Source: CAYUVA01 sp964448115 [NCBI: uncultured bacterium]
GTDB taxonomy: Bacteria; CAYUVA01
Direction: 5' to 3'
NCBI GenBank assembly: GCA_964448115.1
Contig: CAYUVA010000079.1
Span: forward strand, 1-5,085
Length of the DNA: 5,085 bases
The position numbers were made by a program, and so were the translations under genes. Numbering within the stretch: position 1 is the first letter of the stretch; every line of letters begins with the position of its first letter. Of this stretch, positions 1 through 5,085 are shown one piece after another. The notes beneath the pieces were generated by a model. The model worked only from the letters and a program-made list of their open reading frames with translations. It did no database searches and was not told the DNA's origin.

Positions 1-1
1 T

Positions 2-1516
2 GTATTTGCGTGCCATTGCCGGTCCTCCCTGGTTCTCAGCCTGTTCGACTACTTGGGGCAAGAACTCGGTATAGAAGTGCTTGGCAACCTCGTACATACC
101 ATGCCACTGGGTGAAGTCGGGACCCATCATCGATGCGCCATGCCTGGCTCGCCTTCCCTCGTGATGCCACAGCTCGAAGTATGTCCACTGCACCTTGCTG
201 GTAAACGGAGAACCGGGAAGCAAGCCATCCTTTTTCATATCAGCCATTAACTGCTTAGATGGTAAGGCGAATTTGCTATTATAAAGCTCAACCAGCCCAT
301 CGAATTGCTCATAGAAGCCATCGGTATGCACTACCTCGTGGCAGCTCATGCAGACACCCTTCATCTTGTCGCGCCTTTGCTGCCAGGTAACTATTTCCTT
401 GACCCTGCGGGGAACGGTCTTGGAGACCAGCATCCAGTCCTCGACCACCTTTTCAACAGTATCTACCATCTCACCTACCTTAGGTAAAGGCTTATCTTCA
501 GGATAGTCAAGCTTGCTGCCGTCCTCGAAGATGACCTGGTTTATACGCTTTGAGACTTCGGGTCTCAGCGTCCAACTGATGCGTTCGCCGACATCATGGT
601 TATTTGCTACATGCTCACCGCTTGCTGTTCGATATGCTCCAATATGGCAGGTGGTACACGTAGGCGCTGCTGAATAGTCCACGCCCAGCACCCATTTTCC
701 CTTTTTATCGAGATTCATTCGATGTTCATTTGCATGGAAGGCGATTCCGTGCTTCGATTCCTCGTAGATCTCGATCTGTGGATGATCGGGTCCCATGTGA
801 CACTTGCCACAGTTCTCCGGTCTGCGGGAAAGCTTGGAGTTAAAATCGTGCCTGCTATGACATGCATGGCAGCTCCCCTTGGAGCCATCAGGATTCAGCC
901 TTCCCATTCCGCTGTTCGGCCAGGTCGCCGTATCGAGCTGCGGGGCACTCTCCTCCACCATACCAAGCCTGCCGCCCTCGATCTTGACCTTAGTGCGCAA
1001 TATCTCACCATTTTCGTTCATGGCGAACTTGATAATGGAGCCGTGGCACTGTGTGCAACCGTTTACGGCAGCGAAAGGCTTGCCTGGTGCGCCTTCCACC
1101 TTCTCGGCGAGGATGTTATCCAGGCTGGCAAGGATCTCACCTGCCTTAGCATGATGTGATGCTGAGAACTCGGCGAACTCCCTCGGATGACACTGTCCGC
1201 AGTCCTTGGGGGTAACTAAAGTGGAAATAACTGCTCCTTGGTGAGTCCAGGCATCTATCTCGCCCTGCTCGGCACGATGGCAGTCATAACAGCCGACCCC
1301 TCGCTTGGCATGAAGCGAGTGTTCCCATTCCTTGACCAGTCCCGGGGACGCCTGTGAGTGGCAGTTATAGCATCCCTCGCTGTTTTTAGCTATGACTGGC
1401 TTCTCTTCAGCCTGTGGAAGCTGCCGTTTGACCTCCTTTTGGATGACAATCAGCAGGCTAGCAAGCAGGATCAACGATAATAAAGCGATTATCCATCTTT
1501 TGGCATTAAATGACAT
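2..1516 (-). CDS. Octahaem c-type cytochrome of the hydroxylamine oxidoreductase (HAO) superfamily, membrane-anchored, C-terminus outside window
   Basis: Translation of the minus strand from ATG at 1516 gives 505 uninterrupted residues to the window edge. Eight CxxCH haem c sites are visible, beginning at residues 49 (CYNCH), 76 (CYDCH), 106 (CGQCH), 154 (CTQCH), 216 (CHACH), 236 (CGKCH), 287 (CTTCH) and 389 (CMSCH). After the sixth motif comes CHMGPDHPQIEIYEESKHG; its Asp244-His245 pair matches the distal-pocket Asp-His of HAO enzymes. The C-terminal WHGMYE stretch (471-476) is also HAO-like. By family precedent the fourth haem would be the catalytic one. Residues 8-25 are strongly hydrophobic after a short basic start, with no good signal peptidase site, so I infer an uncleaved N-terminal anchor with the haem domain outside the membrane. 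The family covers hydroxylamine or hydrazine oxidation and nitrite/hydroxylamine reduction; sequence alone does not choose between them. The gene follows cytochrome b by 33 bases. Family call is strong, substrate unknown. Confidence 0.92.
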   Translation of the reverse strand, partial: MSFNAKRWIIALLSLILLASLLIVIQKEVKRQLPQAEEKPVIAKNSEGCYNCHSQASPGLVKEWEHSLHAKRGVGCYDCHRAEQGEIDAWTHQGAVISTLVTPKDCGQCHPREFAEFSASHHAKAGEILASLDNILAEKVEGAPGKPFAAVNGCTQCHGSIIKFAMNENGEILRTKVKIEGGRLGMVEESAPQLDTATWPNSGMGRLNPDGSKGSCHACHSRHDFNSKLSRRPENCGKCHMGPDHPQIEIYEESKHGIAFHANEHRMNLDKKGKWVLGVDYSAAPTCTTCHIGAYRTASGEHVANNHDVGERISWTLRPEVSKRINQVIFEDGSKLDYPEDKPLPKVGEMVDTVEKVVEDWMLVSKTVPRRVKEIVTWQQRRDKMKGVCMSCHEVVHTDGFYEQFDGLVELYNSKFALPSKQLMADMKKDGLLPGSPFTSKVQWTYFELWHHEGRRARHGASMMGPDFTQWHGMYEVAKHFYTEFLPQVVEQAENQGGPAMARKY

Positions 1517-1523
1517 GTCGTTA

Positions 1524-1528
1524 TCTCC
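1524..1528 (-). promoter_or_regulatory. Ribosome binding site of the octahaem cytochrome gene
   Basis: The minus strand reads GGAGATAACGACATG, a GGAGA element seven bases before the ATG at 1516. This supports that start and lies in the 33-base gap after the cytochrome b stop codon. Confidence 0.75.
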
Positions 1529-1549
1529 ATATATACATTAGATATGATC

Positions 1550-2629
1550 TCAATGCGTAAACGCCTCCCATAGGGTCATAGCCAGGAAAATGACAATGGC
1601 AAGCACTCCCAGGATCAACGAGTAATCCCTGTTAACCTTGAGTCTGTTGAAGATCAGCTCTTCGATGAACGGCCAGAGGAGCATAACCAGCGCCAGGATG
1701 CCGGTGATGATGACGCTGGTCTGCAGGGCGGTTAGCTTTAGCAGCCTGAAGTTGAAGTAGAAGTACCACTCCGGCTTGATATGTTCAGGGGTTCTTATCG
1801 GATCAGCTACCTCGCCCAAGCCGACTGGGAAAAGAAGCGATAGCGCTACCAGAATATATAGAATCACAAGGGCGATGATTATCTCAGATGTTACATGGTC
1901 AGGCCAGAGCTTATAGGGTTTCACAGTCGTTTTATCCTGGGTATTATCGAGCGGTAGCTCGGAGACGCCGTGAAGTCTGATGAGCAGAAAGTGTAATCCT
2001 AAAAACATGATAGCAAGGACAGGAAGTATGGCTGCATGAAGTATATAAAGCCGAGTCAATGTTGTCTGCCCTATCTCGGTGCCACCTCGCACTAGATCTG
2101 CTAAAAATGAGCCGACCAGCGGAGTAGCCTGGATAAGGTTCATTGCCACCGTTGCACCCCAGTAGCTCATCTGCTCATAAACCAGGCTGTAACCGGTGAA
2201 GCCAAACGCCAGTGTAATCCCCAATAACATCACACCGACCATCCAATTAAGCTGCCTGGGCGAACGATATGCACCGGTAAAAAAAACCCGCATCAGGTGA
2301 AGCAAAACGGCGATGATCATAAGGTTCGCTGACCATTTATGCAGGCTCCTTATGAACCAGCCGTAGGGAACTACATTATTGATCTGCCTTACGCTATCAT
2401 AAGCTTCGTGGGTTCCGGGCACATAGTATAAAAGTAGTAGGAAACCAGTAGCCACCTGGATGCAAAAAAGTATCAGCGGAGTCCCCCCCAAACACCACCA
2501 CCACTTCTTCAGGTGATGCGGAATATCCTCGTTTATAAGCTCGGTTATAGCCCCGAACTCAAGTGGAAACAAGCGCTTCCAAAAGCCTTTTCGCTCTTCT
2601 GCCTGTTGGTTCATCGTATCAGGATGCAT
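1550..2629 (-). CDS. Cytochrome b of a Rieske/cytochrome b complex (fused b6 plus subunit IV type)
   Basis: Integral membrane quinol-oxidising subunit. Numbered from the ATG at 2629 (359 residues), I see seven hydrophobic helices, four b6-like and three subunit IV-like, joined in one chain. Haem b ligands are His97/His111 on helix B (13 residues between) and His198/His213 on helix D (14 between, the b6-type spacing rather than the mitochondrial 13). The Qo-site motif PEWY is at 286-289 after TPEHIK. Cys46 in WWWCLGG aligns with the b6 cysteine that covalently holds the extra haem c_n (c_i), so that haem is predicted. Start choice: ATG 2629 lies one base after the Rieske stop (TGATATG). The longer start at 2680 would overlap the Rieske gene by 50 bases and adds a charged, poorly b-like stretch; ATG 2614 is also possible. 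The ribosome binding site is weak, suggesting translational coupling to the Rieske gene. Confidence 0.95.
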   Translation of the reverse strand: MHPDTMNQQAEERKGFWKRLFPLEFGAITELINEDIPHHLKKWWWCLGGTPLILFCIQVATGFLLLLYYVPGTHEAYDSVRQINNVVPYGWFIRSLHKWSANLMIIAVLLHLMRVFFTGAYRSPRQLNWMVGVMLLGITLAFGFTGYSLVYEQMSYWGATVAMNLIQATPLVGSFLADLVRGGTEIGQTTLTRLYILHAAILPVLAIMFLGLHFLLIRLHGVSELPLDNTQDKTTVKPYKLWPDHVTSEIIIALVILYILVALSLLFPVGLGEVADPIRTPEHIKPEWYFYFNFRLLKLTALQTSVIITGILALVMLLWPFIEELIFNRLKVNRDYSLILGVLAIVIFLAMTLWEAFTH

Positions 2630-2630
2630 A

Positions 2631-3104
2631 TCATGCTTCTGTTGGTACTTGTAGGAACAGGTTTCCCGATGCCTGGTCATGTCTTACTTTAACCTCAAAC
2701 AACCTTTGACCTGCTTCTGCTGGGGGACCGGCGGTCGCTTTTCCGCTGGCATCGAACTTACCTAGATGACATGGACAAAAGAAGATACCCTCTTGTGGCA
2801 TCCAATGCACTAGGCATCCTAGATGCGGACAGATATTGGAGAATCCCCTGAAGCCATCTTTGGTGCGCAGCACGATGATCTCGCGCCCTTGTAAGTCATG
2901 AAAGACCTTAGAAGCATTTACAGGGATCGCCTCTGCCCTTCCAATGAAGAGCTCAACCAATCGAGAGCTTCTGGAGCGAGGGATCAAAAAGCGAATCCCA
3001 ATGCCAAGTATGGAGCTAAAGACTGCCAGTAATCCACCGCCCATTGCTACCTGGGAAAGAAACTCTCTTCTTGTTATTTTCTTTTGATCTCGTCCTTGTT
3101 CCAT
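2631..3104 (-). CDS. Rieske [2Fe-2S] iron-sulfur protein of the cytochrome b complex
   Basis: High-potential-type electron transfer subunit that takes an electron from quinol at the Qo site. Numbering uses the GTG at 3107 (158 residues); the ATG at 3104 immediately after it is preferred here and gives 157. A twin-arginine-like motif TRREFL (13-18) precedes a single hydrophobic segment (about 20-42), as expected for a Tat-exported, N-terminally anchored Rieske protein. Cluster box I is CPHLGC (93-98) and box II is CPCHLGKF (111-118), giving ligands Cys93, His95, Cys111 and His114 and a disulfide pair Cys98-Cys113. A Gly-Pro-Pro loop follows at 127-129. Box II lacks the Ser and Tyr of the canonical CPCHGSxY, both of which raise the redox potential, so a lower-potential, menaquinol-type centre is inferred. 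First gene of the operon; its stop is one base from the cytochrome b start. Confidence 0.95.
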   Translation of the reverse strand: MEQGRDQKKITRREFLSQVAMGGGLLAVFSSILGIGIRFLIPRSRSSRLVELFIGRAEAIPVNASKVFHDLQGREIIVLRTKDGFRGFSNICPHLGCLVHWMPQEGIFFCPCHLGKFDASGKATAGPPAEAGQRLFEVKVRHDQASGNLFLQVPTEA

Positions 3105-3117
3105 CACTTTTTTATAC

Positions 3118-3155
3118 CATTTTTATTATATATGAGGAAACCAAAATAATAAACT
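3118..3155 (-). promoter_or_regulatory. Possible promoter of the Rieske/cytochrome b/octahaem operon
   Basis: On the minus strand an AT-rich stretch contains a perfect TATAAT (3130 down to 3125) about 20 bases upstream of the Rieske start. No good TTGACA lies at the right distance; the hexamer 17 bases upstream is TTTATT. No Shine-Dalgarno sequence precedes the GTG/ATG, so the transcript could have a very short leader. Low confidence because the whole segment is AT-rich. Confidence 0.3.
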
Positions 3156-3351
3156 CCTGTGATTCAGACAGTAAATGCGTCATAAGTGGTTGATAATGAC
3201 CAAGAGTCTATGATAGCTTCATAAATGTGCTTGATCTCGCGGTTATTTGCCGCCTGGGGAATCGGAATCAGTGGCTGGCCTTGGTAAAATTAACGTAATT
3301 AGAGACACCGAGGCGCTGGTAGTCAGTGCTTAAATGATAAAATAGCGATCT
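3156..3351. other. Intergenic stretch without a convincing gene
   Basis: No complete gene, RNA or clear terminator is visible. On the minus strand one frame stays open from about 3289 to a TGA at 3164-3166 (41 codons, protein-like composition, containing EIKHIYEAIIDSW) but has no start codon and a stop just upstream. It may be a remnant of an older gene or chance. Confidence 0.4.
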
Positions 3352-3573
3352 CTATGCCTTGAAACCTAAAAGACCAGCAAATAGATTGCGACACCCAGGT
3401 AAAGGAGTGGATACCCTCCCCACTGTTTTTCTTGGTGCGCATAACATAAAGCCGAAGAGCTCGTCTGCTAATCCCCATTTGCACTCATCGAAGTATTCCA
3501 CCTCGCCGTCTTTAATGCACTTTTTTACCAGGGATTTATTCTGTTTAACTACTATCTGAGCCTTTGTTTTCAT
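3352..3573 (-). CDS. Short hypothetical ORF, possibly the broken 5' end of a larger (transposase-like) gene
   Basis: A 73-codon minus-strand ORF starts at ATG 3573, with GGAG at 3590-3587 (13 bases upstream, a long spacing). The first ~45 residues look like real protein: a basic start (MKTKAQIVVKQNKS) followed by an acidic/aromatic segment (GEVEYFDECKWGLADELFGF). The last ~28 residues (from PRKTVG) are of different character and may be out-of-frame or foreign sequence after a break. I do not recognise the family with certainty; the head is reminiscent of N-termini of DDE transposases, which fits the adjacent insertion-sequence fragment. The ORF begins about 20 bases from where recognisable transposase homology starts on the opposite strand, so a recombination joint lies between them. 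Could be a pseudogene or a non-coding ORF. Confidence 0.35.
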   Translation of the reverse strand: MKTKAQIVVKQNKSLVKKCIKDGEVEYFDECKWGLADELFGFMLCAPRKTVGRVSTPLPGCRNLFAGLLGFKA

Positions 3574-3593
3574 CTTTCGGTCTATACTCCTTT

Positions 3594-4378
3594 TTCAGAT
3601 CAACCGCCAGTCTTCCAAGAAGAAGGATTCTGCAAAATGGCTCAAATCGGCGTATCGCACGCTTCTGGGGCATGTTGAGAAGATCCTCGTCTGGGCGAAT
3701 GAGGTGTGCGACGCCGTTCGGCGCACGCGCAAGGAATACACCTTTGAAGTTGACGTCTATCTTCGCAGATTGGTCCAGGAATACGAAAAATACATATCGC
3801 TGGGATTGCAGGTCATGGATCAGGCCGCACGCCGCGTCTTGAATGGCGAGTCGGTGCCGAACGACGAGAAGATCTTCAGCATCTTCGAACCGCACGTCGA
3901 GCTCATCATCCGTGGGAAGGCTGGGAAAGACATAGAATTCGGGCACGTCGTCAATCTTCAGCAGGTCACCGAAAAGTTCATCACAGGTTACGATGTCTTC
4001 GAGAAGAAACCTGTTGAGCATGAACTGGTTGACCCGACGTTGGACCGTCACCTGGAAACATTCGGTGAGTATCCCGAAGGCTACGCCGACGATAAGGGGG
4101 CTTACGAGAGCATGGAAAAACTTCACGAATTGGAAGAGAAAATCCCTGTTGTCGGCATGTGCAAAAAGGGAAAACGAAATGCCGCGGAAGAGGAGCGGGA
4201 ACATTCCCGTGCATTCAAACTTGCACAGAAGTTCCGTGCCGGAATCGAAGGAACCATTTCGTTTCTCAAGCGAGTTCCCGGTCTTGGCAAATGCATGTAC
4301 AGGAGTTTCCAAACTTTCAAGGCAAGCGTTGGGAGCATCGTGTTTGCTCACAATCTTCTTGTCCTTGCCCGATTGTGA
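3594..4378 (+). pseudogene. ISNCY-type DDE transposase, N-terminally truncated
   Basis: The frame is open from 3560 to TGA 4376-4378. Transposase-like sequence starts near 3594 (QINRQSSKKKDSAKW) with no proper start codon; GTG at 3704 is the first internal candidate. The remaining ~261 residues match what I know of ISNCY transposases: a helical, basic linker region, the NGESVPNDEKIFSIFEPH block, then KGAYES preceded by Asp-Asp (codons 4088-4093, candidate second catalytic Asp), KKGKRN, the EREHSRAF block, an AGIEGTISFLKR segment and a C-terminal FAHNLLVLARL. Family members are usually about 450 residues or more, so roughly the first 200, including the region of the first catalytic Asp, are missing and the protein should be inactive. 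The surviving part has no stop or frameshift, so the loss may be fairly recent. No left terminal repeat can be identified. Confidence 0.85.
4348..4378 (+). repeat. 8-bp perfect inverted repeat at the transposase 3' end
   Basis: TCACAATC (4348-4355) is repeated inverted as GATTGTGA (4371-4378), with 15 bases between, ending exactly on the stop codon. It could form a hairpin but has no T-run after it, and it lies in conserved transposase codons, so it may be coincidental. Confidence 0.4.
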
Positions 4379-4722
4379 CGTGCTGAATAAGGAGACAATT
4401 TGACCGCCCGTGAAAACCACGTGGGGCGTATGAACCCCGCAGGTTGATTGTTCGTGATTTATCGTAAAAATACGTGAAACAGGATTTCCTATAGGACATT
4501 TCCGATATTGGAGACTTGATTTCATCGAGATTCACGAGCTTTGGGATGCAGTCTTTTCAAAAAATGCCGATTAATCAACAGAAACTAGGTATTGAACGAG
4601 GCATGTTCCCGGCCTGGCTTTACATGAGGGGCGCTGGCCTGAACAGCAGATTCAAGGTACTTGGACGAGGTATTTGGTGATAACCTCCTGTATTCTTTCT
4701 GGATCTTATTGCTGGAAAGCGC
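4379..4722. other. Gene-poor stretch between the transposase remnant and the HTH operon
   Basis: No recognisable gene. The part nearest the transposase should include the right end of the insertion sequence, but I cannot place the terminal repeat. A 10-bp palindrome TCCTATAGGA lies at 4487-4496. One small ORF (ATG 4546 to TGA 4678-4680, 44 codons, including GIERGMFPAWLYMRG) sits in a frame open for about 62 codons; it has no convincing ribosome binding site and no known relatives that I can name. It might be a decayed gene piece. Confidence 0.4.
4587..4673 (+). repeat. Imperfect direct repeat of about 19 bp
   Basis: AGGTATTGAACGAGGCAT (4587-4604) recurs as AGGTACTTGGACGAGGTAT (4655-4673), about 16 of 19 positions identical with one gap, start-to-start distance 68 bases. 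Role unknown; it may be a protein-binding pair upstream of the HTH operon, or insertion-element end sequence. Confidence 0.45.
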
Positions 4723-4751
4723 TTGACATTAGCACCTCCGTATTGCATGAT
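4723..4751 (+). promoter_or_regulatory. Sigma70-like promoter of the HTH regulator operon
   Basis: A perfect TTGACA (4723-4728) is followed by a 17-base spacer and CATGAT (4746-4751, 4 of 6 to TATAAT). Transcription would start near 4758, leaving a leader of about 68 bases to the TTG start at 4826. Confidence 0.6.
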
Positions 4752-4758
4752 ATATCAT
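4747..4758. promoter_or_regulatory. Palindromic operator candidate overlapping the -10 element
   Basis: ATGATATATCAT is a perfect 12-bp palindrome that covers most of the -10 hexamer and reaches the expected transcription start. Its position is what autorepression by the dimeric HTH protein encoded just downstream would need. Binding is inferred, not shown. Confidence 0.5.
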
Positions 4759-4813
4759 CTGATGGGCCATGTGCTATGAATTTCGATTCGCTCAGATCCC
4801 TAACGGATCTGAA

Positions 4814-4823
4814 GGGGGAAGAG
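4814..4823 (+). promoter_or_regulatory. Ribosome binding site deciding the TTG start of the HTH gene
   Basis: GGGGGAAGAG lies just before TTG 4826, with seven bases between the G-run and the codon. The upstream in-frame ATG at 4769 has no Shine-Dalgarno sequence and sits only about 11 bases from the predicted transcription start. Confidence 0.65.
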
Positions 4824-4825
4824 CT

Positions 4826-5062
4826 TTGAATCCACAGGCTGATATACCTCGGCTAGTCCGTGAGCTTCGGGAACGAACGGGACTCACGCAGGAGAAATTC
4901 GCGGCAAAGCTCGGCGTCACCTTCCCCACAATCAACCGTTGGGAGAACGGACGAGCGAAACCGTCACCGCTGGCGCTGAAACAGATCGAGGATCTGCTTC
5001 GTGACCTGGGTGAACGAGGCAACGACCTTTTACAGGAATACTTTGGCGGAGAGGAGATCTGA
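4826..5062 (+). CDS. XRE-family helix-turn-helix transcriptional regulator (78 aa)
   Basis: Small cytoplasmic DNA-binding protein made almost wholly of one XRE/Cro-type HTH. From the TTG start, residues 7-18 form the first helix, TGLTQEKFAAKLGV (18-31) gives helix 2 with the typical TQEKFA pattern, TFPTINRWENGR (32-43) holds the recognition helix with the common xxxINRWExGR signature, and SPLALKQIEDLL (47-58) is a following helix. The last ~12 residues are acidic. There is no toxin or sensor domain. The alternative ATG at 4769 would add 19 residues of low HTH character. It is the first gene of an operon: its stop is one base from the next ATG, so it probably regulates that gene and, through the palindrome at the promoter, itself. 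Small HTH proteins of this design are often found directly before DNA methyltransferase genes. Confidence 0.88.
   Translation: MNPQADIPRLVRELRERTGLTQEKFAAKLGVTFPTINRWENGRAKPSPLALKQIEDLLRDLGERGNDLLQEYFGGEEI
5048..5056 (+). promoter_or_regulatory. Ribosome binding site of the next gene
   Basis: GGAGAGGAG lies inside the last HTH codons, seven bases before ATG 5064. It supports a second, translationally coupled gene. Confidence 0.7.
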
Positions 5063-5063
5063 T

Positions 5064-5085
5064 ATGGCCAAGAACAACAACGGAG
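5064..5085 (+). CDS. N-terminus of the next operon gene, cut by the window edge (possible DNA methyltransferase)
   Basis: Seven codons are visible (MAKNNNG), starting one base after the HTH stop (TGATATG) behind a strong ribosome binding site, so a real gene is very likely. The Asn/Lys-rich start, together with the small XRE gene before it, resembles type I-like N6-adenine methyltransferases (HsdM class), which often open in this way. Seven residues cannot establish a family, so the functional part is a guess from context. Confidence 0.45.

Larger units (their letters stand above)
3352..4378. mobile_element. Insertion-sequence debris: truncated ISNCY remnant joined to an unidentified divergent fragment
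   Basis: The transposase 3' part on the plus strand abuts, at about 3574-3594, the 5' end of a divergent short ORF on the minus strand. Neither piece is complete. This is the pattern left when one element inserts into or recombines with another. Outer boundaries and target duplications were not found by eye. Confidence 0.5.

Noticed and set aside
722-1159. 145-codon plus-strand ORF (and other short plus-strand ORFs between 53 and 1160)
   Set aside because: They are antisense to the octahaem cytochrome gene, whose eight haem motifs and unbroken 505-codon frame make it the true gene.
2630-2680. Upstream start for cytochrome b at ATG 2680
   Set aside because: It would overlap the Rieske gene by 50 bases and add residues with no match to cytochrome b N-termini; ATG 2629, one base after the Rieske stop, is more natural.
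4423-4438. GGGG/CCCC hairpin as a terminator after the transposase
   Set aside because: The stem is only four pairs with an eight-base loop and no following T-run.
3545-4525. 326-codon minus-strand ORF, the longest open frame in the right half
   Set aside because: It lies antisense to the clear ISNCY transposase frame on the plus strand; its translation has no recognisable domain and looks like a mirror of that coding sequence.
4769-4825. ATG 4769 as the start of the XRE regulator
   Set aside because: There is no ribosome binding site, it is only about 11 bases from the predicted transcription start, and the added residues are not HTH-like; the TTG at 4826 has a strong Shine-Dalgarno sequence.
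1-5085. CRISPR array, tRNA or rRNA
   Set aside because: No regularly spaced repeats and no tRNA- or rRNA-like conserved segments were seen on either strand.

Overview
The window looks bacterial, from a respiring and probably anaerobic or microaerophilic organism. It carries a Rieske/cytochrome b quinol oxidase module of the menaquinone-linked b6 type, coupled to a multihaem cytochrome c instead of the usual small cytochrome c. Base composition is moderate, near 50% GC by eye. No gene here fixes the taxon.

Left part (positions 2-3104, all minus strand): a compact three-gene operon reads Rieske iron-sulfur protein, then a fused b6/subunit-IV-type cytochrome b, then a membrane-anchored octahaem cytochrome c of the hydroxylamine oxidoreductase (HAO) superfamily. 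The HAO-like gene is intact for 505 codons and runs off the left edge; all eight CxxCH haem motifs are visible. The likely flow is quinol to the cytochrome b/Rieske pair and on to the octahaem protein. The octahaem protein could be an electron acceptor, a nitrogen-compound reductase, or, running in reverse, a hydroxylamine-type dehydrogenase feeding the quinone pool. This is the most interesting part of the window.

Middle part (about 3108-4722): a low-density region. It holds a probable promoter for the operon, a short minus-strand ORF that may be the 5' end of a broken gene, and the C-terminal part of an ISNCY-type DDE transposase on the plus strand that has lost its N-terminal part, including the first catalytic region. 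A further ~345 bases have only weak features: a 44-codon ORF and an imperfect direct repeat.

Right part (4723-5085, plus strand): a sigma70-like promoter with a perfect palindrome overlapping the -10 element, then a 78-residue XRE-type helix-turn-helix regulator that starts most plausibly at a TTG behind a strong ribosome binding site. One base after its stop codon the next gene begins, also behind a strong ribosome binding site. Only seven codons are visible (MAKNNNG). This start, together with the small HTH gene before it, suggests but does not prove a DNA methyltransferase/restriction-type defence operon entering the window, separated from the respiratory operon by insertion-sequence debris.
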